NCBI RefSeq assembly: GCF_963860125.1
Contig: NZ_CAWLFA010000001.1
Span: 2,108,001-2,172,000, forward strand
Reading direction: 5' to 3'
DNA: 64,000 bases
From: Picosynechococcus sp. PCC 7002
GTDB taxonomy: Bacteria > Cyanobacteriota > Cyanobacteriia > Cyanobacteriales > MRBY01
A model generated the notes under the pieces. That model did not search any database. It had not been told where the DNA came from and was given only the letters and a program-made list of their open reading frames with translations. This document shows positions 1 to 8,096 of this stretch, one piece after another. Numbering within the stretch: position 1 is the stretch's first letter; each line of letters opens with the position of its first letter. A program made the translations under genes and the position numbers.

Positions 1-375
1 TCTGGCGATCGCCTTGGTGAGAATCGTCTACGACAATTACGTCTTTACCTCTATTTGGTGCCGATTCTGGGTTTTTTTCCGGCATTATGGCAGCTCTATG
101 GAAACAAAGGTGATCGCCGTGAACAACGCATTAGTCGCCAGGCGATTATGCTAATGCTGAGCTGGCTAAGCCTCTACCTGGGGTTAGGCTGGGGGAGTGA
201 CCATCTGGCGGGAATTGGCGGGTTTCGGATGATGTATCTCAATGCCCTGCTGACGTCTGGATATTTTCTCGGTTGCTTTGTTTTGATGGTACGTGTTTGG
301 CAAAAATCCGCTAAAACGACCCCGACAAACACTGATCAGATGGCCGACAATTTCGAGGAATATTTTCTGAAGTAA
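1..375 (+). CDS. Membrane protein of unknown function (5' end outside window)
   Basis: Frame 1 is open from the first base to a TAA at 373-375, so this is the C-terminal 124 codons of a longer protein. An internal TTG at 55 could be mistaken for a start. The visible part has three hydrophobic stretches: around the LVPILGFFPALW segment, around the LMLSWLSLYLGLGW segment, and around the LLTSGYFLGCFVLMV segment. It ends in a short polar, acidic tail, which suggests an integral membrane protein. I do not recognise a family. The next gene, an LCP-family protein, starts 81 bp downstream on the same strand. Confidence 0.7.
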   Translation, partial: SGDRLGENRLRQLRLYLYLVPILGFFPALWQLYGNKGDRREQRISRQAIMLMLSWLSLYLGLGWGSDHLAGIGGFRMMYLNALLTSGYFLGCFVLMVRVWQKSAKTTPTNTDQMADNFEEYFLK

Positions 376-456
376 AACTCACCAAAAGTGGAACCTCTGG
401 TTTAGCATAGCTATCAAAGTATTTCGTCCCGCAATTTTTAGTGTGGTCTTTCCGGT

Positions 457-1932
457 GTGAGGAAACCTGTGCCTGCAACAAAATCGTCCCTAGCAAATCA
501 ACGTCTATCGGCCAAAGCAACCCAAAAACAAAAAAACGCTAAAGCTAACCCTTTTCAGAAGTCGTCGTCGAAAAAACGGCGGCCCCTTTCGACTTGGCAC
601 TGGTTAATGATTTGGTGTGGTTTGACGGGCGTTTCGATTGTGTCTGCTACGGCGGGTGCTTTATTGGCGGTGTCCCTCTCCTCAACCCCCCTGCGCCAAA
701 CACCCCTCGCCCCGGAAGAACTCAGCGTCTTCTCCCAGGATGAGGCGATCGCCAAACAATCCCTCCGTTTACCAGAACTGACGCGCCCCGTAAATATTCT
801 GCTGTTGGGGACAAAAGTGCTCACCTCTGAAGTAGATGATGGCACCAATGAAGACCTTGGTTACCACGCCCTCGTGAATTCCTTTGAAGGGCTGGCCGAT
901 ACGATGCTGTTATTGCGCTTTGATCCCGCCGACAAACAAATCTCAATTCTCTCCATTCCCCGGGACACCCAGGCCAACATCGAAGGCTATGGTCTCTCGA
1001 AAATTAACCATGCCAATGCCTACGGTGGTGCAGTCCTTTCCGCCAAAACCGTTGGGGATCTTCTGGGTGGCGTCGAAATTGACCGCTACATCCGCGTCAA
1101 CGTCCAGGGCATTGGCAAACTCATTGATGCCCTCGGTGGGGTCACAGTCTACGTCCCGAAGGACATGAAATACCAGGACGATAGCCAGCGTCTCTACATC
1201 AACCTCAAGGAAGGAGAACAGCACCTTAATGGCGACGAAGCCCTCCAATTTTTGCGGTTCCGCTATGACGAATATGGCGATATTGGCCGTGTTCAGCGCC
1301 AACAGACCTTAATCCGTGCTGTTCTAGAGCAAAGTTTAACTCCCAGTAACTTGGTGAAATTTCCCCAGGTCATGTCGATTATTCAATCCCATATTGATAC
1401 GAATATGAGCGTTCAAGAACTGATTGCCCTCGCTGGCTTTGGTTCTCAGATCGAGCGCAGTAATATTCAGATGGTGATGCTCCCAGGGGAATTTAGCGGC
1501 GACGGCAGAAACGGCAGCACAAGCTATTGGTTACCCCACCGCAGCCGCATTAGTCGGGTGATGGCCCAGCATTTTGACATCCAGACCGATTACGCCAGCA
1601 ATTTAGACTTTCTCTCCCCTGGGGATGTGCGCATTGCAATCCAAGACAGTACGGGGAATTCTCAAGCTGTGCGATCGCTCCTCCAGCGTTTAAACGAAGC
1701 GGGTTACAGTCGGGTTAGTATCGCCCAGGACTGGTCAGAACCGTTGGAAAACACGCGCATCGTGGCCCAAAAAGGAGATGATCTAGCAGCTTCCGAAATT
1801 CGCGCAAACCTAGGATTTGGGGAAGTGCGAGTAGAAAGTACCGGAGTATTAAATTCCGACATTACGATTCAACTCGGCCGCGACTGGCTTACCCTCGCAA
1901 ATAACCTTCCCGGTCAAACCACAGTCAATTAG
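457..1932 (+). CDS. LytR-CpsA-Psr (LCP) family cell-envelope glycopolymer transferase
   Basis: 491 aa from a GTG start. The N-terminus is about 45 residues rich in Lys, Arg and Ser. One membrane segment follows (WHWLMIWCGLTGVSIVSATA), giving an N-in signal-anchor topology. The LCP catalytic domain runs from NILLLG (about residue 110) to about residue 290. It carries the expected SIPRDT, KINHANAYGG and LRFRYDEYGDIGRVQRQQ signatures; these Arg and Asp residues bind polyprenyl pyrophosphate in characterised LCP enzymes. The C-terminus resembles the LytR_C domain. The family transfers lipid-linked glycans to peptidoglycan or related acceptors outside the plasma membrane. The cyanobacterial substrate cannot be deduced from the sequence. 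Confidence 0.9.
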   Translation: MRKPVPATKSSLANQRLSAKATQKQKNAKANPFQKSSSKKRRPLSTWHWLMIWCGLTGVSIVSATAGALLAVSLSSTPLRQTPLAPEELSVFSQDEAIAKQSLRLPELTRPVNILLLGTKVLTSEVDDGTNEDLGYHALVNSFEGLADTMLLLRFDPADKQISILSIPRDTQANIEGYGLSKINHANAYGGAVLSAKTVGDLLGGVEIDRYIRVNVQGIGKLIDALGGVTVYVPKDMKYQDDSQRLYINLKEGEQHLNGDEALQFLRFRYDEYGDIGRVQRQQTLIRAVLEQSLTPSNLVKFPQVMSIIQSHIDTNMSVQELIALAGFGSQIERSNIQMVMLPGEFSGDGRNGSTSYWLPHRSRISRVMAQHFDIQTDYASNLDFLSPGDVRIAIQDSTGNSQAVRSLLQRLNEAGYSRVSIAQDWSEPLENTRIVAQKGDDLAASEIRANLGFGEVRVESTGVLNSDITIQLGRDWLTLANNLPGQTTVN

Positions 1933-2097
1933 AGTAATTTAACGATTTCAAATATTGTTATGACAGATGTCCTAAATTTCTTATTTTTGCAAGTTACGAA
2001 GCCACAAATAGTTCACTAAACTTGATTGCTGCTATTCTTAAGACATATATTCGATAGTGACAATAAGTGTAAAATATTTGTGTTGAAGTCAAGTTCG

Positions 2098-2571
2098 ATG
2101 AAATGCCAAAAATGTAATTCTGAAAAAGTCATTACATTATCTAGTGGTCGTCAAGTGTGTCAAGAGTGTAAGGCTGTTCAAAACCAACATCAATCTCTTG
2201 GTTGTTTTGGTCGTTTAAGTATTTTATGGTTTATGATTTGTGTTTTTATAGGTGTTCCATTGATGGTTTCAGAAAATATCAATGAACAAAGAGAAAGGCA
2301 GCAGTATCAAGAAAAAGTACATAGGCAACAAGAGGTTGTGAGTGATTATATGAAATCGCTAAGCGATATCAACCAGTCTCAAACTGAAATGTTAGGCAAG
2401 ATTTACGGCGGTAACTCAGCTCCAACTCCCATAAGAGAACCAAGATATAATCAATGTGATTGTCCATACGATATCTTTTACTATACTGGCGAAGAAAGAT
2501 ACTGTGGGAACAATTCAGCATATGTCCGTACAGGTGGCCGATCTCCAGCTTGTTTTGTAGGTGAATACTAA
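2098..2571 (+). CDS. Zinc-ribbon, single-TM protein with a Cys-rich C-terminal motif; function unknown
   Basis: I start at ATG 2098 (MKCQKCNSEK), giving 157 aa. An upstream in-frame TTG at 2026 would add residues with no domain character. The N-terminus has two CxxC pairs (CQKC and CQEC, 18 residues apart), typical of a zinc ribbon. A hydrophobic segment follows (LWFMICVFIGVPLMV, about residues 45-60), then a charged Gln/Glu-rich coiled-coil-like stretch. The tail has a second Cys cluster of the form CDCPYD, CGNNSAY, GGRSPAC. I have a loose memory of this CxCPYD/CG..SAY/GG..P.C motif in small bacterial proteins but can name no function. AT-rich and free of HIP1, unlike its neighbours. Confidence 0.75.
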   Translation: MKCQKCNSEKVITLSSGRQVCQECKAVQNQHQSLGCFGRLSILWFMICVFIGVPLMVSENINEQRERQQYQEKVHRQQEVVSDYMKSLSDINQSQTEMLGKIYGGNSAPTPIREPRYNQCDCPYDIFYYTGEERYCGNNSAYVRTGGRSPACFVGEY

Positions 2572-2809
2572 AACTTTTATGCGTATTAAAAACTTATTTC
2601 GATTTTTTACTCTATTCTTTTTTGCCTCTACCGTATTTTGGAGTTATTGGGTTTATCGTGATTATATGGAACTCATTAAAGCCTATAATGCAAAGGAATC
2701 CGAAGCTGAATTGCGCCACCGAATCAATGTGGGATTTGATGGTACTTGGACACTTATGTCTATGATGACTATGGTTTATTGCATTGGGAAGTTAGAGGAC
2801 AAAGACTAA
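2561..2809 (+). CDS. Small membrane protein of unknown function
   Basis: 82 aa from GTG 2561, overlapping the preceding gene by 11 bp. An ATG at 2579 is an alternative start and would leave 76 aa and an 8 bp gap. There are two hydrophobic segments (LFRFFTLFFFASTVFWSYWV near the N-terminus and LMSMMTMVYCIGKL near the C-terminus) around a charged middle. Overlap and shared AT-rich composition suggest co-transcription with the zinc-ribbon gene. No family recognised. Both starts lack an obvious ribosome binding site. Confidence 0.55.
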   Translation: MNTKTFMRIKNLFRFFTLFFFASTVFWSYWVYRDYMELIKAYNAKESEAELRHRINVGFDGTWTLMSMMTMVYCIGKLEDKD

Positions 2810-3124
2810 ACTGCTTTACAGTCATTGATCAATGCTTCTTTGTCCCAGGGTTCTTAAATATACTTATGCCGTGATTCTAGTTCATTCTGGACGGTTTACT
2901 ACAGAATATTCTCATCTAGGTAAATATGAGCAATGATATTTCTTCGGCTCATAATTGAATTCTCATAATAGGATTCTTTCTCGTGTTTGATAGTAGCTAG
3001 CAGGTATTAGTAAAATCCTCAAGCACATTGCCCACCAGCACGTCTTTTTCCTTACGTTTATTTATCGTTCAACGAGGGACTAGAAGAAGTCGATTCCTTT
3101 GGTCCTGTTGATCTTTTTTAATCC
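2810..3124. other. 315 bp AT-rich intergenic region, no gene recognised
   Basis: No sizeable open frame and no HIP1 octamer. A 12 bp perfect palindrome, CATTGATCAATG, lies at 2823-2834 just after the small membrane protein. On the minus strand several short stretches translate plausibly but are broken by stops, so a decayed gene is possible; I could not identify it. The region separates the convergent orphan pair and purT. Confidence 0.5.
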
Positions 3125-4312
3125 TCAATGGCTCGGGTGAGGAGCTGTTGCAGTAATTTTGATTGTGGCTGCTGCCGTCGTTGCCTTTTGACGAGCTTCG
3201 GTAGCATCTTTCCCCTTGGCGAGGGCGACCCCCATGCGACGGTAGGGACGAGAATCGGGCTTACCAAATAAACGGAGGTCGGTGTCTGGGATAGCCAAGG
3301 CTGCTGCAACACCAGTAAACATAATTTGATCGCTATTTTTCTCAGCGAGAATCACTGCACTGGCCGCCGGACTCAGCAATTCAATGGTAGGAATCGGTAG
3401 ACCCAAGATCGCCCGGAGATGGAGTTCAAATTCATTCAGGTTTTGGGAAATGAGCGTCACCATGCCCGTATCGTGGGGCCGGGGAGACAATTCCGAAAAA
3501 ATTACTTCATCTTTGGTGATAAAAAACTCGACCCCAAAAATGCCAGCGCCCCCGAGTTTATCGGTAACTTTCCGGGCAATGTCCTGGGCATCTTTTACTT
3601 GGGCTGCGGTTAAACCAACGGGCTGCCAGGATTCTTGGTAGTCACCCCGCTCTTGGCGGTGGGCGATCGCCGGACAAAAGAGGGTTTCTCCTGCCCATTG
3701 GCGGATGGTGAGGAGGGTGATTTCTACCTCGAAATCGATAAATTCTTCGATGATAATTTTGGCGGTGTCACCCCTGGCCCCCTCAATGGCGTAATTCCAG
3801 GCGGCTTCTAATTCGTCGGCAGTTTGTACCACGGATTGCCCTTTACCAGAGGAGGACATTACGGGCTTGATCACGTTGGGAAAGCCGATGTCCTGGGCGA
3901 CGGTTTTGAGTTCTGCGAGGTTGGTGGCATAGGCATATTTGGCAGTACGCAGGCCTAATTCTTCGCTGGCAAGATCCCGGATGCGATCGCGGTTCATGGT
4001 GAAGTTGGTGGCGGCGGCGGTGGGGATAACGGTATAGCCTTGCTGTTCTAATTCGATGAGTTTTTCGGTGCGGATGGCTTCTACTTCCGGCACGATCAGA
4101 TCCGGTTGATGTTTTTTGATCACCGCTTCGAGGGCTACCCCATCAAGCATAGAGATGACTTCCCGTTGGTCGGCCACCTGCATTGCCGGGGCGTTGTCAT
4201 AGCGATCCACAGCGATCACGGTATTGCCTAAACGTTGGGCGGCGATCGCCACTTCTTTACCCAGTTCCCCAGAGCCCAACAACATGATTTTTTTCGGTAA
4301 TGCGATCGCCAT
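3125..4312 (-). CDS. purT: Formate-dependent phosphoribosylglycinamide formyltransferase 2 (PurT)
   Basis: Catalyses ATP-dependent formylation of GAR with free formate, the folate-independent route to the third step of purine synthesis. 395 aa, close to E. coli PurT (392). Motifs match along the length: MLLGSGELGKEVAI near the N-terminus, VIAVDRYDNAPAMQVA, the ATP-grasp stretch KPVMSSSGKGQS, EEFIDFEVEITLLT, HRQERGDYQESWQP, and FSELSPRPHDTGMVTLISQ. I start at ATG 4312 (MAIALPKK); a TTG at 4336 is also in frame but adds nothing conserved. It lies 45 bp downstream of cruG on the same strand and may be read from that transcript. Confidence 0.96.
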   Translation of the reverse strand: MAIALPKKIMLLGSGELGKEVAIAAQRLGNTVIAVDRYDNAPAMQVADQREVISMLDGVALEAVIKKHQPDLIVPEVEAIRTEKLIELEQQGYTVIPTAAATNFTMNRDRIRDLASEELGLRTAKYAYATNLAELKTVAQDIGFPNVIKPVMSSSGKGQSVVQTADELEAAWNYAIEGARGDTAKIIIEEFIDFEVEITLLTIRQWAGETLFCPAIAHRQERGDYQESWQPVGLTAAQVKDAQDIARKVTDKLGGAGIFGVEFFITKDEVIFSELSPRPHDTGMVTLISQNLNEFELHLRAILGLPIPTIELLSPAASAVILAEKNSDQIMFTGVAAALAIPDTDLRLFGKPDSRPYRRMGVALAKGKDATEARQKATTAAATIKITATAPHPSH

Positions 4313-4357
4313 TTTTTCACCTATTGCCAAGAACAAAACAGAGATATCATACCGTTT

Positions 4358-5551
4358 TTAGCTGTACACGCGCCCCCGCCAGGCCTTGGGTTTTTGTCGG
4401 GCTGAGAGGAAAATCCGTGCCACCGCAAAGGGATCTGCAAAGGGAGATAACCAAAATAGCCATGCACTTTTACCGACGCTAAATTGGCGATCATAGGAGC
4501 CGGAAATGGCCAACAGCATCCCGAAGCGCACCAGGAGCAAAAAGACATTTAAGTCCAACCAACCAGACAAAAAGGGGTTGCTTAGACCTTCTTCGATGCC
4601 CCCAAACAGCAGCATCGTTAAGGGAATCGGTAGGCCTTGCACCATTGTCAGGAGCCATAGTTGTCCCCAGAGTTCTGTGCGGGAGGTGGCATCTTTTAAA
4701 TCGAGCGATCGCCCCCATTCGTCCCAGGTTTCCCGCATCCCCTCGTACATTCTGACTTTAATAATTTTCGCGCCATCAAGAAAACCAACCCGATAGCCCG
4801 CCTTCGCAATATTTCTCGCCAGGGTCACATCATCACAAAACGATCCCGCCGCCGAACGATAACCCCCGACGTTTTCTAATACCTTGCGCCGACAGAGGAA
4901 ACATTGCCCATTGGCCATCACACTGTCTTGATCCGGTTGGCGAATCCCTGCCACATCAAAACGAAAGAGTAGGGTCATCAGCAGCGCTGGTTGTAACCAC
5001 CATTCCCCCGGCGATCGCAAAATAAACTGGGGCGATAGGGAGACCAAATCAAACCCTTCCTCCTCAGCGGCCTGGAGAACACTGGCGATCATCCCCCGCT
5101 GGGGTTGGGTATCGGCATCGACTCCCAAAATCCACTCACTGTCTGGGGAACTGTGCTCAAAGCCCCAATTTAACGCCCAGGGACGGCCCACCCAACCCTG
5201 GGGCAGCGGATCATCTGTTAGTAAGCGAAACCGGGGATCCGTTGCAGCCTTAGCTAAAACTTTTTCCCTAGTGCCATCGGTGGAATTACTATCAACGACG
5301 AGGATTTCTCGCACTTCATAGCTTTGCTGACTTAGCCCATCCAGGCAGGGTTGAATTCGTTCTACTTCGTTGAGGCTCGGCACCACCACTGTGACGGCGG
5401 CTAAATTATCAGAATTTGAAGCTTGGGGAGTCAAAGGCGATCGCCGCACGGCCCCCTTCATTAACCGCGATAAGACAACTAAAGCCCCACTACCCTGAAT
5501 GAGCAAGCCAAACAAGCAAAGACCACCGATCCATACCGGGGAAAAATCCAT
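4358..5551 (-). CDS. cruG: Family 2 glycosyltransferase, likely carotenoid 2'-O-glycosyltransferase CruG
   Basis: 397 aa. An N-terminal membrane segment is followed by a GT-A domain: VTVVVPSLNEVERI, VVDSNSTDGT, WILGVDADTQPQ (the DxD-type nucleotide-sugar site) and SFCDDVTLARNIAKAGYRV. The C-terminus is hydrophobic, with two or three membrane segments. It follows cruF, and in Synechococcus sp. PCC 7002 cruF and cruG are adjacent genes of myxol 2'-fucoside (myxoxanthophyll) synthesis. CruG adds the sugar to the 2'-hydroxyl of the carotenoid. The family and neighbour support the name; sequence alone does not fix the sugar. A terminator-like hairpin lies between cruF and this gene. Confidence 0.85.
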   Translation of the reverse strand: MDFSPVWIGGLCLFGLLIQGSGALVVLSRLMKGAVRRSPLTPQASNSDNLAAVTVVVPSLNEVERIQPCLDGLSQQSYEVREILVVDSNSTDGTREKVLAKAATDPRFRLLTDDPLPQGWVGRPWALNWGFEHSSPDSEWILGVDADTQPQRGMIASVLQAAEEEGFDLVSLSPQFILRSPGEWWLQPALLMTLLFRFDVAGIRQPDQDSVMANGQCFLCRRKVLENVGGYRSAAGSFCDDVTLARNIAKAGYRVGFLDGAKIIKVRMYEGMRETWDEWGRSLDLKDATSRTELWGQLWLLTMVQGLPIPLTMLLFGGIEEGLSNPFLSGWLDLNVFLLLVRFGMLLAISGSYDRQFSVGKSAWLFWLSPFADPFAVARIFLSARQKPKAWRGRVYS

Positions 5552-5583
5552 AACTCAAGTAATTTCCAGCTAAAAATAAACAC

Positions 5584-5612
5584 AAAAAACCCCCAATTTT
5601 AGAGGATGGGGG
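5584..5612 (-). terminator. Intrinsic terminator-like hairpin between cruF and cruG
   Basis: Read on the minus strand, CCCCCA pairs with TGGGGG around an 11-nt loop and is followed by a run of six T. It starts 17 bp after the cruF stop and ends 33 bp before the cruG start. It could terminate or attenuate cruF transcripts and uncouple the two genes. A promoter for cruG in the short remaining gap is not obvious, so partial read-through is the likelier arrangement. Confidence 0.65.
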
Positions 5613-5629
5613 TAATACGAAAAAAATAG

Positions 5630-6538
5630 TTAACGACCGGCGCCCACGGGCATTTTCTCAGTCGTGGCATCCACCATCGGCAGCGTCGTCGTTGCTTGGC
5701 TTGCTTTGGGGATACTGAAGTACAACACAGTAACCGGTGCCAAGCCCAGCAGGATTCCCAACAAAATCGGTGGATAAATGCCGCCACCAATGCTCATCAT
5801 CGTCGCAAAGCCAAAATTTAAAAGATACATGGCGAAGGGCAACATCAACTGTTCCCGGGACAGCTCAAGGGGTTGTTTGCCCCAAAACAGACTGGCAATG
5901 CCCATAAACACACAACCGGTTCCAAACCAACCGGAGAAATTTTCGTAGGGCATCCCGAAAAATGGCCCAACCACTTCCCATTCCCAGAAAGGTACAGCAG
6001 TTTGGCTCATCCCCGGATCTAGAACAAAATCCCAAGAGGTGAGCAGCAAAGCGCCAAGGGCGATCGCCGCCAAAGAATAAATCCACCGGGGTAAGTTATA
6101 TTTCTGCAAACCCACCCGCGCGATCAGAAAACTACTAAAGCCCAGATAGAACCAAGATAGAGGAATGGTAAACGGGACTAACCCCGCAATCTTATAGCCC
6201 AAACCGCTGGTGTAGTGATAAGCCCCAAACGGAAACCCTGTACTGGTGCCCATTAGTTCCGCTGATACCGACACTGCTAGCGCTGGAATGAGAAAAGACA
6301 ATAAATATTTTTTCCCCAGCAGGCGATAGGCATAGACAGTGACCGCAGCCATCCCCAGGAGCATGTACATCACACCACCATTGGCCATCGAGAGACGAAA
6401 AGCAACCTGGCCAAAATCGGGCAAGCTGGCAATGAAGTCGGCATTTGGTAAAACAAGCAGTAAGCCCGCTAAACCAAAGGCCATGGCCAACCCATGACCC
6501 CACAATAAATATTCTTCTGGCTTGAGCCTAATTTTCAT
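5630..6538 (-). CDS. cruF: Carotenoid 1',2'-hydratase CruF
   Basis: 302 aa polytopic membrane protein with about seven or eight hydrophobic helices. Family-type stretches include SAELMGTSTGFPFGAYHYT and a conserved SWDFVLDPGMS segment. CruF hydrates the psi end of gamma-carotene-type substrates in myxoxanthophyll synthesis; it belongs to the DUF422/CruF family and acts in the membrane. I start at ATG 6538 because AGGAGGT stands 11 nt upstream on the minus strand. The longer frame from TTG 6592 would bury that site inside the coding region. The gene is transcribed divergently from a response regulator and is followed by cruG. Confidence 0.9.
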   Translation of the reverse strand: MKIRLKPEEYLLWGHGLAMAFGLAGLLLVLPNADFIASLPDFGQVAFRLSMANGGVMYMLLGMAAVTVYAYRLLGKKYLLSFLIPALAVSVSAELMGTSTGFPFGAYHYTSGLGYKIAGLVPFTIPLSWFYLGFSSFLIARVGLQKYNLPRWIYSLAAIALGALLLTSWDFVLDPGMSQTAVPFWEWEVVGPFFGMPYENFSGWFGTGCVFMGIASLFWGKQPLELSREQLMLPFAMYLLNFGFATMMSIGGGIYPPILLGILLGLAPVTVLYFSIPKASQATTTLPMVDATTEKMPVGAGR

Positions 6539-6608
6539 AACTGGCGCTGACCTCCTGGCGTCCCTGGGGCGCAAAATTGAACTGAGAAGCAATTGACACT
6601 CCCCATAG

Positions 6609-6626
6609 TTTACAAAAAATTGTAAA
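6609..6626. promoter_or_regulatory. Candidate operator: perfect inverted repeat in the cruF/response-regulator divergent region
   Basis: TTTACAA and TTGTAAA flank a 4-nt A spacer, a perfect 7 bp inverted repeat about 70 bp upstream of the cruF ATG. A second, smaller inverted repeat GGTTA/TAACC lies at 6641-6655. The half-site TTTACAA resembles one arm of the RpaB HLR1 element, (G/T)TTACA(T/A)(T/A), but HLR1 uses direct repeats and here the arms are inverted. Assignment to a regulator is inference. Confidence 0.4.
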
Positions 6627-6781
6627 TAAATCTGTAGATTGGTTACAAAATAACCACTCGTATCGCTCTTATCTGTAATACCCTTGATCTAACCACGTTT
6701 TTTGGGTGGAGAAGAGCTTTCCGAAATGTCTGTAGTCTGTAGACTAACCCGTAAATCTTTATTTTCAGTTGGTGCAATGAC

Positions 6782-7441
6782 ATGAAACGAATTCTTGTGA
6801 TCGATGATGATCCTATCTTGCAAAAGATCCTGGAAAATTTACTCACGCAAGCTGGATATCTCGTCGCGGTCGTTCTGTCTGGAAAGCAGGGACTCGATAT
6901 TTGGCTGGAATTTCAACCGGATCTAATCGTTTCTGATGTGCGTATGCCAGAAATGGATGGTTTTGAATTCTGCCGGTATATTCGTTCTCAACCGACAGGA
7001 CAGTTGATTCCTTTTCTATTTTTGTCGAGTCAGACTGATGTGGAGGCGCGTGTTGAGGGTCATTTTTCAGGGGCCGACGACTATATCGCCAAACCTTTTG
7101 AAATGAAGGAATTACTCGCAAAGATTGAGCGCCAGCTAGCCAGAATAGAGAACATTCGCGCAGAAATGCAACGGCTCGCTGCCCAGGCTAACGTTGAGCA
7201 GATGAAGCAAGCCCCAGAACCACTCCCGTTAACCCCCGCCGAGATGCGTGTTTTTTGGGAGGCAGTTCAAGGTTGGACCAATAAGCAAATCAGTGAGCAT
7301 CTTTATGTCAGTCCGCGCACTGTCCAGACGCACCTTAGTAGTATTTTGAATAAATTAAACCTTGAAAATCGGTCTCAATTGGTGCGGTTTGCCTATGAAA
7401 ATGGCTATGAAAAACCAGCAAATCATTCTGAGGACAACTAA
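6782..7441 (+). CDS. Response regulator with LuxR/NarL-type DNA-binding domain
   Basis: 219 aa. The receiver domain (residues 1-120) keeps the acidic pocket D8-D10, phospho-acceptor D52 (in VSDVRMPEMDG), S82/S83 and K104. A short linker precedes the HTH at about 150-210 (LTPAEMRVFWEAVQG, NKQISEHLYVSPRTVQTHLSSIL). Overall layout resembles cyanobacterial Ycf29/Rre1-like regulators, but I cannot assign orthology. No histidine kinase is adjacent. The stop overlaps the next start as TAATG, so the following rfaE2-like gene is probably translationally coupled. Divergent from cruF, hence a possible local regulator of it; that is inference. Confidence 0.9.
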   Translation: MKRILVIDDDPILQKILENLLTQAGYLVAVVLSGKQGLDIWLEFQPDLIVSDVRMPEMDGFEFCRYIRSQPTGQLIPFLFLSSQTDVEARVEGHFSGADDYIAKPFEMKELLAKIERQLARIENIRAEMQRLAAQANVEQMKQAPEPLPLTPAEMRVFWEAVQGWTNKQISEHLYVSPRTVQTHLSSILNKLNLENRSQLVRFAYENGYEKPANHSEDN

Positions 7442-7965
7442 TGGGACAGGTTTATGAATTGGCGGTATTGCAGCGGGCGATCGCCACTGATCCAGACCGC
7501 TGGCGTCCCCTTGTGTTTACCAATGGCTGTTTTGATCTGCTCCACGTGGGCCATGTCCGTTATCTAACCGCTGCGAAACAACTGGGCAAAACTTTGGTGA
7601 TTGGCTTAAATGGCGATCGCTCCGTGGCAGGCCTTAAACCCCAACCCGACCATTTACCCGATCGTCCCATCATCCCCGAAGCCCAACGCGCTGAACTTTT
7701 GACTGCTCTCGCTGTTGTGGATGCCGTCGTGTTATTTGATGAACCCACCGCCACCCAAACCATCGCTGCCCTACAACCGGATATTTATGTTAAAGGGGGT
7801 GATTACACGCCAGAAACACTCCCATAAGCGCCTACCGTCAAGGCCTACGGCGGTAAAATTGAGTTGATCCAGATTGAAATTCCGACCTCCACCAGTGGCA
7901 TTATCCAAAAGATTCTTAAACAAGAGTCAATATTTCCTACTGTGTCCTGTGATAGTCTGGTTTGA
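7441..7965 (+). pseudogene. RfaE2/HldE-type cytidylyltransferase-fold nucleotidyltransferase, interrupted by an in-frame TAA
   Basis: The frame opens at ATG 7441 and encodes a glycerol-3-phosphate-cytidylyltransferase-like domain: FTNGCFDLLHVGHVRYL (HxGH nucleotide site), LVIGLNGDRSV, RAELLTALAVVDAVVLFDEPT, DIYVKGGDYTPETLP. The family makes ADP-L-glycero-D-manno-heptose or related activated sugars. A TAA at 7825-7827 stops it at 128 aa. The same frame stays open to TGA 7963-7965 and continues the family pattern (APTVKAYGGKIELI, then IPTSTSGIIQKIL). The lost 45 codons include the C-terminal substrate-binding segment. One base change, for example GAA to TAA, explains it. Either a real nonsense allele, a sequencing error, or a tolerated truncation. 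Confidence 0.75.
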
Positions 7966-8096
7966 TGGTGATTTCCGTCCCACTGGGTAAAGCTTTATCG
8001 CTCTGCTTGACTCAATAGTAGATTTTGACGGCGATCGCCCACGCACTACATCCATCACAATTTTTTGACGCAACACATTGGGGAGACACAGTTTAC

